From assembly GCA_026416715.1 (NCBI GenBank), contig JAOAEQ010000013.1:27149-91148 (forward strand): DNA of 64,000 nucleotides. The letters are read 5' to 3'. This document shows positions 1-7,657 of this stretch, one piece after another. The translations under genes and the position numbers were made by a program. This DNA comes from a bacterium. Lineage in GTDB: Bacteria; UBP4; UBA4092; JAOAEQ01. Numbering within the stretch: position 1 is the first letter of the stretch; each line of letters starts with the position of its first letter. Under the pieces are notes generated by a model. That model had not been told where the DNA came from. It saw only the letters and a list, made by a program, of their open reading frames with translations, and ran no database searches.

Positions 1-417
1 GAGGATTGAGGATTGTGGATTGCGATGAGAACCTATTTCAGGTTTCTGCCTGCTGATTTCTGTCCGCTTGCTTTCAATTTCTGGTTGCGGGAGTGTTGGG
101 TTCATTTTCTCAACGATTATGGTTAATAAATCTCGGAGGAAAAAATACAGAACCGCAATACTTAATGCTGCGGCGATTGCGGAAAGTAGGTTCAATCTCC
201 AGCCGATATTTCCTAAGGGAACCGAGGTAGCGAGTTTTCCAAGTAAAGTATAAAACGGATAGCAGGTCGGATGGCCAATTCCAAGCGTATACGCGACTGT
301 GATAAACTCACCGGAATCGCCCCAAGTTACCGTTGGTGCTAACGTTGAGAAATAAACGAGAAACGAGATTAAAAAGAGAGAAACTGCTCCGATGGTATAT
401 CTTTGCTTACTATCCAT
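1..417 (-). CDS. DUF2723 family membrane protein, N-terminal part (runs off left edge)
   Basis: An open frame of 139 codons begins at an ATG at 415-417 and is still open at base 1. The first ~25 residues form a transmembrane helix. It is followed by a TWGDSGEFI motif (residues 31-39) and a GIGHPTCYPFYTLLGKL stretch, the hallmark first loop of DUF2723, a GT-C-fold family of polytopic membrane proteins thought to be glycosyltransferases. Another hydrophobic segment follows around residues 75-97. The last visible ~40 residues are polar and partly encoded by three near-copies of a 7-base unit around GGATTG at positions 3-22, which may be a loop insertion. Family assignment is from recognised motifs; substrate unknown. 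Confidence 0.8.
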   Translation of the reverse strand, partial: MDSKQRYTIGAVSLFLISFLVYFSTLAPTVTWGDSGEFITVAYTLGIGHPTCYPFYTLLGKLATSVPLGNIGWRLNLLSAIAAALSIAVLYFFLRDLLTIIVEKMNPTLPQPEIESKRTEISRQKPEIGSHRNPQSSIL

Positions 418-822
418 AAGGTTGATATTATAATATACTTTACGAACAATGGAGAAGAGAAAAACCGTTACCCATTAAAAGCTTACCAAACTCATATCCT
501 TGATGATGGTTGATATCTGAATTTTACGAAACGACGTTTCTTTTCGTTATCTTTTGCGAAAATTATCCACATCTAGAACCTCCGAGAACGTATTATGTTG
601 CCTATGTAAACCATTAACCCTAATTAAATCAAACGTTATATCTTGCTAAATAAATAATATTAATTATAGGTTCTCCTATATTCTCTTATTTATTTATTTT
701 TAGAATCGGGTTCCCATGTTGCATAGTAAGGGGTTATCTCAATTGTATGTGTATCCATAAGATATAGGATGTATCTCGCCAAGATATATGGAATGTCTTA
801 GCGAGACACATCTGAACGAAGA
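418..822. other. AT-rich intergenic region without a gene
   Basis: No convincing coding frame. It holds a perfect 9-mer DnaA-box match TTATCCACA at 563-571. An AT-rich inverted repeat is also present (AAATAAATA at 648-656 against TATTTATTT at 687-695), as is the hairpin at 768-812. It lies between the divergently placed start of the DUF2723 gene and the 3' end of the replication-O-like gene. A single DnaA box is not enough to call an origin. Confidence 0.5.
768..812. repeat. Imperfect inverted repeat downstream of the replication-O-like gene
   Basis: GATGTATCTCGCCAAG (768-783) pairs with CTTAGCGAGACACATC (797-812) at 14 of 16 positions across a 13-base loop. It begins about 10 bases beyond the stop of the minus-strand gene ending at 823, so it could fold at the end of that transcript. 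No run of U follows on the minus strand, so a classic intrinsic terminator is not supported. Confidence 0.5.
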
Positions 823-1365
823 TTAGAATCCGAACAGGGTATCTTGCGGGTGATGTGTATCCTGGGATCGAGTTTGGCTGGGGTGCGGTTCCGAATTGGG
901 ATATTGTCTTCGGCAAGAATCCGGTAAGAAATCACGGCGCCCGTGTTTTCGTTTCATTGCAGTATAGTTGATTTGTTCCAGCAGCCGTTCTTTATCGAGA
1001 AACCGTTTAACATTCCATTCTGAAATGTTAGGATTGACGGAAAGTTCATACCATTCAACCGCGCCATTTTTCCGCTGTCGATATGGTTTCCCGTTCAGGA
1101 TTTTCTTTTCAATGAGTTTGGTTATAACGCGATTAATTCGACTCGGATGAATTGGGATAAACTTACGAATCATTTGCGTGGATATGACCGCAGTTGACAA
1201 TCCGAATCCGAGCGAATACCGATTAACCAATATGACGAGTTCGCGCTCGATTACCGGCAGATTCGAGACGAGCATCTTCTCATAGACCGGATTCGGCAGG
1301 ATGGTAAAATTCGCTAATCCATTATTTCCTACACGCTGATTCAGACGTGGTTCTATTTGATTCAT
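823..1365 (-). CDS. Winged-helix protein resembling phage replication protein O N-terminal domain
   Basis: 180 residues. Residues ~20-110 follow the pattern of the phage replication protein O / DnaD-like N-terminal winged helix. PNPVYEKML is followed by an ERELVILVNRYSLGFG helix, STQMIRKF as a recognition-type helix and a RINRVITKLIEKKIL helix before a basic wing (KPYRQRKNG). The C-terminal ~40 residues are polar, with Pro, Ser and Gln. It lies 31 bp downstream of the basic gene at 1397-1831 and is probably co-transcribed with it. No Shine-Dalgarno precedes the ATG. Likely a DNA-binding replication or regulatory protein of a decayed mobile element; the function is an inference. Confidence 0.5.
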   Translation of the reverse strand: MNQIEPRLNQRVGNNGLANFTILPNPVYEKMLVSNLPVIERELVILVNRYSLGFGLSTAVISTQMIRKFIPIHPSRINRVITKLIEKKILNGKPYRQRKNGAVEWYELSVNPNISEWNVKRFLDKERLLEQINYTAMKRKHGRRDFLPDSCRRQYPNSEPHPSQTRSQDTHHPQDTLFGF

Positions 1366-1396
1366 AATTATTTATATCCGATAGATACATTCGGTA

Positions 1397-1831
1397 TCAT
1401 TGAACTACCGAGCGGGTCAATTGCTCTTGACAAAACAGACTTATTCCGGTCATCGGGGTCGGTTTGAGTTTCGCCCGATTCCGATACGCTTGTTTTTCTT
1501 CTGGCGATAATAATTTCCACGATTGAACCGCTTGACGGAACTTATTGCGTTGCGCTCGTTGTTTCGTGGTATTTGGGTTCCTCGGCTTCGTATATGGTTT
1601 GAGATAGGTTTTCCCGTTGCGGGTAACGAAAATATAATCCCGGAATTTCCCGGACGCTTGCAAACTCCCGAGCGGAAATCCACGTAATACAATTTCATCT
1701 ACCTGAACTACATACGGGCGACCTAGCGTAGATAACGCTGTTTTAACCGCATATACCGGGTCAGCATGAATTTTTGACTGTTTCTCGAGTTCTTGATAAA
1801 ATGCTTCAATTGGAAAATGGATATTCACCAT
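1397..1831 (-). CDS. Basic small protein with HMG-box-like C-terminal motif
   Basis: 144 residues with no enzyme motif that I recognise. The N-terminal ~70 residues are mixed alpha/beta. Residues ~80-130 are very basic, with the pattern KPRNPNTTKQRAQRNKF, then a Trp-containing helix, SPEEKQAYRNRAK and a GISLF segment. This resembles an HMG-like DNA-binding element seen in many small phage or mobile-element proteins. AAGGA lies about 10 bases before the ATG. It is first in a two-gene minus-strand unit with the replication-O-like gene. DNA binding is inferred from composition and pattern only. Confidence 0.45.
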   Translation of the reverse strand: MVNIHFPIEAFYQELEKQSKIHADPVYAVKTALSTLGRPYVVQVDEIVLRGFPLGSLQASGKFRDYIFVTRNGKTYLKPYTKPRNPNTTKQRAQRNKFRQAVQSWKLLSPEEKQAYRNRAKLKPTPMTGISLFCQEQLTRSVVQ

Positions 1832-2231
1832 GTCGGGTATCCTTAAACTATCAACGGCGCAGTATGAGAATTGAACTGTTCAATTCTCATACTTCTCCGT
1901 TATCACACCACTCATAATTATACCATATAAATTTATTATGCTATATATAATATACTATATAAGTAGTTAGTTTGTCAAGGGGTGAATTGTAACTTTAATT
2001 TAAAATTTAATATATCTATTTACTGTTTCGTTTTTGTAGTTATATTGACTTGTCTTTGTATTAGGTCATTAGTTGGGTAAAAACCAAAACAGGCGTATAT
2101 TTTTTTATCCCAAAATTTAATATTACTTTTATAATTTGCAAAAGCGAATTTTTTTAAAATATCTTATCAAAATATGTTAAAATATTTTGTAATCGTTTCC
2201 CTAATTATATTTTATCATTTTGTTGTTCGCA
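1832..2231. other. AT-rich intergenic region between divergent genes
   Basis: Apart from the perfect palindrome at 1861-1893, the stretch is AT-rich DNA with no open frame, hairpin or promoter that I can defend. It separates the minus-strand mobile-element-like pair from the plus-strand HD-GYP gene. Confidence 0.5.
1861..1893. repeat. 33-bp perfect palindrome, copy 1 of a dispersed element
   Basis: Arms AGTATGAGAATTGAAC (1861-1876) and its exact reverse complement (1878-1893) flank a single central T. The inner 27 bp recur at 30224-30250, with C as the centre base. It sits 30 bp upstream of the start of the basic minus-strand gene. It has no U-run, so it is not an obvious terminator. It could be a protein-binding site, a REP-like element or a transposon scar. 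Confidence 0.75.
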
Positions 2232-4085
2232 ATGTTTCGCAAATCGAAAACAAAATGGTTTTATATAAATTTTACCTTACTTGGGCTTATCGGGTACCTT
2301 GATTATCTCACCGGACAAGAGATTTGGCTTCTACCCTTGTATTTTATTCCGATTGGACTCGCTGCGTGGTTTTTAAACCTTTGGGCAGGTGTTGCTATTT
2401 CAATACTAAGCACTATCATTTGGTTGACAGCAGAATATTCCTATGGAACAGTATATCGCCAAAAAATTTTGGTTTTGAATGCTGGAATTTGGCTGGTTTT
2501 ATTTCTTGGCATAGCGTATTTATTCACTAAACTCAAAGAAACCCGTATTAAACTGCTTCAAGTATTAAGCGAGCGAACCGAGCAACTCACGGAAGAAATA
2601 TCTGACCATAAAAAAACACAAGTGGAATTACAATTCGCTGAACAAAAATACCGCAATTTGGTTGAAACCGCACTAACTGGAATATTTCAAACTGAACTTG
2701 ATGGCACATTTATTTATGCGAATCCTGCGTTAGCAAAAATATTTGAGTTTAACTCGGCACAGGAATTAATTGGCACCAGCGTTCGCGACCGATATAAAAA
2801 TCCAAATGACCGCATCCGGTTACTCGCTGAACTACAGAAAAATCGGTCGGTAACCGATTTCGAACACGAAGTACTTACCAAAACTGGGAAAACCAAAACA
2901 CTGTTAGTAAGCGCAACCTTGATTGACCATATCATTTCTGGAATGGTTTTAGATATCACCGAACGCAAACAAGCAGAAGAAAAAATTAAACGGCACATAA
3001 AGCAACTTACTGCTTTACGTAATATAGATTTAGCGATTACGGCGAGTCTAGATTTGCGGCTTACTTTGGAAGTAGTGCTTGACCAGGTAACAAGTCAACT
3101 CGGTGTTGATGCTAGTTCGATTCTCTTGTTGAATCCGTATAGTCAAACCCTGAATTTTATTGTAGCTCGCGGATTTAACCAGCCACAGGTTTTGCAACGT
3201 ACAAAACTTAGAATCGGAGAAGGATATGCGGGTCGTGCGGCATTCGAACGGAAAATAATTAACATTGAAAATCTGCAGGAAACACCTGGCGAATTTGCGC
3301 AAGCAACAAAATTTCAAGATGAAAAATTTATCAGCTATTATGCAGTTCCGTTAATTGCTAAAGGAAAGGTGAATGGCGTATTAGAATTATTCCATCGCGA
3401 GCCACTCAATCCCGAGCAAGATTGGCTTAATTTTCTTGAAATGTTAGCTAGTCAAGCAGCAATCGCGATTGATAATGCGAAGTTGTTTGATGACCTACAA
3501 AAGTCAAATATCGAATTGGTAGTAGCATACGATGCTACAATCGAAGGATGGTCAAAAGCGATGGACTTACGGGATAAAGAAACCGAAGGACATACACTCC
3601 GGGTTACCGAAATTACTGAACGGCTTGCGCGAAAAATCGGGGTTCCCGATTCGGAAATAGTGCATATTCGGCGTGGCGCTCTGTTACACGATATTGGGAA
3701 ATTGGGCGTTCCGGACGCTATCTTACACAAACCGGACAAGTTGAATGATGAAGAATGGGCGATCATGAAAAAACATCCGGTCTATGCTTATGAATGGCTC
3801 TATCCTATTGTATATCTCCGCCCGGCACTGGATATTCCATATTGTCACCATGAGAAATGGAACGGAACCGGATATCCACGCGGACTGAAAGGAGAATCTA
3901 TCCCTCTTGCCGCACGGATATTTGCCATAATTGACGTCTGGGATGCACTACGGTCAGATCGTCCATATCGTCCTGCTTTGCCAGAAGAAATAGTTATTGC
4001 GTATCTGAACGAACAAGCTGGGATCCACTTTGACCCCAATATCGTCCCCAAATTTATTGAACTCCTTCGCGAACAAGTGGAATAA
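2232..4085 (+). CDS. Membrane PAS-GAF-HD-GYP protein, probable c-di-GMP phosphodiesterase
   Basis: 617 residues from ATG 2232; an in-frame TTG at 2220 is the alternative, and neither has a Shine-Dalgarno. Three or four membrane helices occupy residues ~10-100. They are followed by a short coiled coil, a PAS domain (~135-245, containing FIYANPALAKIF and ending in ITERK), a GAF domain (~270-420) and an HD-GYP domain (~430-610). The HD-GYP signature is intact: HTLRVTE, LLHDIGKLGVP and HHEKWNGTGYPRGLKG. The family hydrolyses c-di-GMP with a bimetal centre. The input signal, sensed by the PAS and GAF domains, is unknown. A second HD-GYP protein and a PilZ protein are encoded near 46-49 kb. Confidence 0.93.
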   Translation: MFRKSKTKWFYINFTLLGLIGYLDYLTGQEIWLLPLYFIPIGLAAWFLNLWAGVAISILSTIIWLTAEYSYGTVYRQKILVLNAGIWLVLFLGIAYLFTKLKETRIKLLQVLSERTEQLTEEISDHKKTQVELQFAEQKYRNLVETALTGIFQTELDGTFIYANPALAKIFEFNSAQELIGTSVRDRYKNPNDRIRLLAELQKNRSVTDFEHEVLTKTGKTKTLLVSATLIDHIISGMVLDITERKQAEEKIKRHIKQLTALRNIDLAITASLDLRLTLEVVLDQVTSQLGVDASSILLLNPYSQTLNFIVARGFNQPQVLQRTKLRIGEGYAGRAAFERKIINIENLQETPGEFAQATKFQDEKFISYYAVPLIAKGKVNGVLELFHREPLNPEQDWLNFLEMLASQAAIAIDNAKLFDDLQKSNIELVVAYDATIEGWSKAMDLRDKETEGHTLRVTEITERLARKIGVPDSEIVHIRRGALLHDIGKLGVPDAILHKPDKLNDEEWAIMKKHPVYAYEWLYPIVYLRPALDIPYCHHEKWNGTGYPRGLKGESIPLAARIFAIIDVWDALRSDRPYRPALPEEIVIAYLNEQAGIHFDPNIVPKFIELLREQVE

Positions 4086-4108
4086 TGATAAATGGAACTG
4101 AAACCAAA

Positions 4109-4288
4109 ATGAACGAGCAATTCGCCGATTGAAAGTGCTTTACGGTCATTTTAGAAAATAGCAATTTCTCGGGAGATGTCGACGATTTTACGTTGGCTAA
4201 ACGCTATAATCAAATTGAAGAAGGATTAACTCGGTTATCATTCGAATTAGCGAAACAAATCGTGCACCAACCGGTTGCTAACAAATAA
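4109..4288 (+). pseudogene. Small broken ORF with in-frame TGA
   Basis: An ATG at 4109 opens seven codons and is closed by TGA at 4130-4132. The same frame then stays open for 51 codons to TAA at 4286-4288 and looks protein-like (ending RLSFELAKQIVHQPVANK, with helical amphipathic character). Read through, it would be about 59 residues. All other genes here use TGA as stop and TGG as Trp, so recoding is unlikely. I read it as a decayed gene or gene tail between HD-GYP and uppP. No family recognised. Confidence 0.35.
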
Positions 4289-4331
4289 TTATCTCTGTTT
4301 TTCTCTGGGTCACAGTGGTAAAGATTTCATT

Positions 4332-5141
4332 TCACTTTCCGAAGATTAATACAACTAACCAGATTAGGATGCAATAGATGGCGAAGATGGAAAGGCTATT
4401 TTTCTGAACATAGCGCAAGAAGTATTTTATCGCGAGATATCCGCTGAACCCAGCGGTGATAAATCCGATAGCAAGAATCAGCAGATAATCCCAGCTAACC
4501 TGCATGTGGAGTAAATCGTTCAATTGAACCAATCCGGCACCGAGAATTATCGGAACTGAGAGCAGAAACGAGAATCGCGCCGCGGTCGCCCGATTGAGTC
4601 CAGTTAACATACCGACCGCTATGGTTGCGCCTGATCTGGAGATACCCGGCGCAATCGCTAGCGCTTGCGCGAACCCGATAATCACTCCACGCAATAACGT
4701 TACTTCCTGCACTGGCATAATCAATCGGTTATTAACATATTCGCTCACGATTAATAGTATCGCGGTAACGAGCAAGAACCACCCTACCAGATGCGGTTTC
4801 GCAAACAGCAATTCAAACTTCGATTCGAATAAGTATCCAAGCAATCCGGCAGGAATCGTAGCCACAATAATTATCCAAGCTAACCGGGCATCCGGTTCTG
4901 AGCGAAAATTCGGATTGCTTAAACTTCGGATAAACATTATCCCCAGTTTAATGATATCTTTCCAGAAATAGCTCACCACCGCAACCAGCGTTCCTAAATG
5001 AACGCCAACATCGAATATCACATCCGGTTCTCCCCAACGCATAAAATAGGGTACTAAAACTAAATGCGCAGAACTGCTAATCGGCAAGAATTCGGTTAGT
5101 CCTTGAACCAGCCCGAGAACGATAGCTTGGAACATGCTCAT
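4332..5141 (-). CDS. uppP: Undecaprenyl-diphosphatase (UppP/BacA)
   Basis: 269 residues from the MSMFQAIVLG start (an upstream in-frame ATG at 5163-5165 adds 8 residues). The enzyme dephosphorylates undecaprenyl pyrophosphate at the inner membrane, recycling the carrier lipid for peptidoglycan and O-antigen and giving bacitracin resistance. Both family signatures are present: GLVQGLTEFLPISSSAHL near the N-terminus and PGISRSGATI near residue 170. About eight hydrophobic helices match the family. It is the last gene of a minus-strand series nadC-birA-ftsB-uppP, with gaps of 57-150 bp. Confidence 0.95.
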   Translation of the reverse strand: MSMFQAIVLGLVQGLTEFLPISSSAHLVLVPYFMRWGEPDVIFDVGVHLGTLVAVVSYFWKDIIKLGIMFIRSLSNPNFRSEPDARLAWIIIVATIPAGLLGYLFESKFELLFAKPHLVGWFLLVTAILLIVSEYVNNRLIMPVQEVTLLRGVIIGFAQALAIAPGISRSGATIAVGMLTGLNRATAARFSFLLSVPIILGAGLVQLNDLLHMQVSWDYLLILAIGFITAGFSGYLAIKYFLRYVQKNSLSIFAIYCILIWLVVLIFGK

Positions 5142-5288
5142 AATAATAAAAAAACCTAATGTCAAATCTCAAAACGCAAATGTCACATAACCTGCTAAAC
5201 TCACATTTCAAATGCTAGAATAATTTTTGACATTAGGTGTTGTAGGATTCATTTAGCATTGGGATTTGGATATTTGACATTGCAACAT

Positions 5289-5609
5289 CTACTTTTGCGC
5301 AGTAGTTGTTGTCGATAGCTTATATACCACTTCGCCAGGTTTTACGAAATTCAGTTCTTCCCTCGCTTCTTTTTCAATCAGGAACGGATCGCCTTGTTCC
5401 CACTGCTTTTTTAACCATTTCTTTTCTTCAATTTCCTTAGACAACTGTTGTTGTTTCTGCTGTTCAGATTCCAATTGTTGGTTATACGACCGTAGTTCAA
5501 GATATGCACGGAATAATACCGCAAGCGGAATCGCTAATACCGCAAGCCAAAAAAATAATCGCGGCTTAAACGTATGCGGTTGGATTGAAGTATCGTTGTC
5601 GTGCTTCAT
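5289..5609 (-). CDS. FtsB/DivIC-like septum formation initiator
   Basis: 106 residues, the usual size of the FtsB/DivIC family of bitopic divisome proteins. A cytoplasmic N-tail of ~17 residues is followed by one membrane helix (~18-35). A Gln/Glu/Lys-rich coiled coil (~38-70) comes next, then the typical EKEAREELNFVKPGEVVYKL end. It would bridge FtsL and FtsQ-type partners at the septum. There is no Shine-Dalgarno. A TTGACA (5643-5648) / ATTTAA on the plus strand (5620-5625, read as TTAAAT) promoter with a 17-bp spacer would start transcription only a few bases before the ATG. Confidence 0.85.
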   Translation of the reverse strand: MKHDNDTSIQPHTFKPRLFFWLAVLAIPLAVLFRAYLELRSYNQQLESEQQKQQQLSKEIEEKKWLKKQWEQGDPFLIEKEAREELNFVKPGEVVYKLSTTTTAQK

Positions 5610-5619
5610 ATAAGCGATA

Positions 5620-5648
5620 ATTTAATACTACATTGCGGCAAATGTCAA
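5620..5648 (-). promoter_or_regulatory. Candidate sigma-70 promoter for the ftsB-like gene
   Basis: On the minus strand, TTGACA (plus 5643-5648) is followed after 17 bp by TTAAAT (plus 5620-5625), a 4/6 match to the -10 consensus. The -10 ends 10 bases before the ATG at 5609, so the message would have a leader of only about 3-5 nt. Confidence 0.4.
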
Positions 5649-5723
5649 ATGGTATTTCCAGAAGAACTGAAAAACGATAGAATGGAATAACTAAGCGAAT
5701 AATCATGGTTTGATTTTCTCTGG

Positions 5724-6521
5724 TTACTCCAGTAACGTTATTTCGCCACTGACAATTTTCCGCACGACGCCACTACTCGACCGAAGTATCAAACTGCCAT
5801 CTAAATCGATATCCGCAACATATCCGGTCGTTTTCTGGTTCAACCCTTCTACCTGAACCAGTTTCCCGAGTATATCCGAAAGCCGTTTCCATTCCAGCAT
5901 TGCAGTTCGGGTTCCTTCGTTTAAACAATGCACATAATGTTTTTCAAAATATCGTAGTATCTCAGCCAGCACCATGGCACGAGAGATAGATTTCTCTTTT
6001 CCGAGTTCAATCTGCAACGAAGTTGACCGGTTCCGTAACTCTTCCGGAAACTCTTCCTTGGCAATCGAGATATTAACGCCAATACCGACAATCGCAAATT
6101 GAATTCGCGCCTGTACGATTTCTAATTCGGTCAGAATCCCCGCAACTTTCTTGCCATGGATGCGGATATCGTTTGGCCACTTGATTGATGCAGGTAAACC
6201 GGTAGACTTCCGAATCGCTTCTGCTACCGCAATCGCTGCAATTGCAGTTAATCGCGCAGCGTGGTTCGGTTCCCAATCTGGGCGAAGGATAAGCGAGAAT
6301 AACAGTGATTTCTTTTTCGGCGAAAACCAGTTCCGATGGTTTCGACCCCGACCCTGCGTCTGCTCTTCAGCGAGAACCAGCGTTCCTTCCGGCGCATTCG
6401 ATTTCGCTAACTCCAGCGCAATATCGTTCGTTGACCCGACGGTTGCATAATAATGAATCCGACAACCGAATATCTTGGTTGTTAGAGCATCGGCAAATTC
6501 TTGTGCTGTTGTCATATACAC
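5724..6521 (-). CDS. birA: Biotin--[acetyl-CoA-carboxylase] ligase (monofunctional BirA)
   Basis: 265 residues. It transfers biotin via biotinyl-AMP to a lysine of the biotin carboxyl carrier protein. The catalytic loop TQGRGRNHRNW (~55-66), the SIKWPNDI motif carrying the biotin-contact lysine (~110), KKVAGILTE and the GIGVNI segment are all present, followed by a C-terminal SH3-like domain. The N-terminal winged helix of the E. coli repressor form is missing, so this is an enzyme only. It lies 57 bp downstream of nadC on the same strand. Confidence 0.95.
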   Translation of the reverse strand: MYMTTAQEFADALTTKIFGCRIHYYATVGSTNDIALELAKSNAPEGTLVLAEEQTQGRGRNHRNWFSPKKKSLLFSLILRPDWEPNHAARLTAIAAIAVAEAIRKSTGLPASIKWPNDIRIHGKKVAGILTELEIVQARIQFAIVGIGVNISIAKEEFPEELRNRSTSLQIELGKEKSISRAMVLAEILRYFEKHYVHCLNEGTRTAMLEWKRLSDILGKLVQVEGLNQKTTGYVADIDLDGSLILRSSSGVVRKIVSGEITLLE

Positions 6522-6577
6522 GATTACCCGGCGTTATGCTTTTAATCGCTGGAATATATGTTCATTAATCTGCGGAA

Positions 6578-7450
6578 TCAATTTGATTGGATTTCTAACG
6601 AAATATCGAGCGCAGGCGAAGAATGGGTTAACGCACCTACGGATATCATATCAACGCCGGTTTTAGCAATCGCACGAACGGTTTTTAAGGTTACACCGCC
6701 GGAAACTTCAATTAACGCCTGTTCGCGAATCAGGTTAACCGCTTCTTTAATCTTCGGAATCGGCATATTATCCAGCATAATGATATCAACTCTTGCCTTC
6801 ATCGCTTCTTGAACCTCTTTCAGATTCTTGGTCTCAACTTCAATCAAGAAGTTTTTTTTCTTAACCGATTTCCGAACTCGAGCAACCGCTTCGGTAATAC
6901 TTCCGGCAATAGCGATATGATTATCTTTAATCAGAATTTGATCGTAGAGTCCAAACCGATGATTATATCCGCCTCCGACGCGAACCGCATATTTCTCGAG
7001 CGATCGCAATAACGGGGTCGTTTTCCGGGTATCTAATATTTTCACCGGATACGGGTTAACCGCATCAACATATCTCCGGGTTAGCGTAGCAATTCCAGAT
7101 AACCGCTGGATGAAATTCAAAAGAACGCGTTCTCGAGAAAGGAGTAGGTTCGCGGGCGATTCAATTTCAGCAATGACCGAGCCCGGCTTCAGTTTCGCTC
7201 CGTCGTTGACATAAAACGTATAAGTCGCTTTCTGCCCTAAAATCAACGGTAGCAACGGTAACCCGGCAATGATACCTGCTGATTTCGCAACTAATTGTGC
7301 GGTGCAAAGGGTAGTATCAGAAACAATGCTTGATGTGGTTATATCGCCGGAACCAATATCTTCGCTAAGCGCTGCGGCAATTAATCGTTTAACTTCTTTT
7401 TGGTTAACCGATTGATTAAATTCAGAAAAATGTGGTATATTACATTCCAT
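6578..7450 (-). CDS. nadC: Nicotinate-nucleotide pyrophosphorylase (quinolinate phosphoribosyltransferase)
   Basis: 290 residues from MECNIPHF. The longer in-frame ATG at 7499-7501 would make the protein unusually long. The enzyme converts quinolinate and PRPP to nicotinate mononucleotide in de novo NAD synthesis. Motifs: EDIGSGDITT, the DTRKTTP arginine/lysine site, YAVRVGGGYNHRFGLYDQ, LIKDNH, EVETKN, LDNM and EVSGGV. It is first in the minus-strand run nadC-birA-ftsB-uppP and is divergent from the pdh genes. nadA and nadB are not in the window. Confidence 0.95.
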   Translation of the reverse strand: MECNIPHFSEFNQSVNQKEVKRLIAAALSEDIGSGDITTSSIVSDTTLCTAQLVAKSAGIIAGLPLLPLILGQKATYTFYVNDGAKLKPGSVIAEIESPANLLLSRERVLLNFIQRLSGIATLTRRYVDAVNPYPVKILDTRKTTPLLRSLEKYAVRVGGGYNHRFGLYDQILIKDNHIAIAGSITEAVARVRKSVKKKNFLIEVETKNLKEVQEAMKARVDIIMLDNMPIPKIKEAVNLIREQALIEVSGGVTLKTVRAIAKTGVDMISVGALTHSSPALDISLEIQSN

Positions 7451-7657
7451 AATGATATAATAGTTTACAGCGGAATTAGAACGGTGTAAAGGGAAAACCA
7501 TGGGAACTGCACAAGCTTGCTTGCGCTTTTAGCCATAGAAGCTGGCTGCTATTAAATTCGAAAGTAAGCTTTCTAAAAGCAAAGCGGTAATAAACTACCG
7601 TTCTTTTAAGAAGACGGAGGTAACAGTTATTTTCATCGAGTGAAAATTTCAGGAATT

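Noticed and set aside
4130-4132. TGA read as a sense codon (alternative code)
   Set aside because: Trp is encoded by TGG in all clear genes and several genes end in TGA (for example uppP), so the code is standard.
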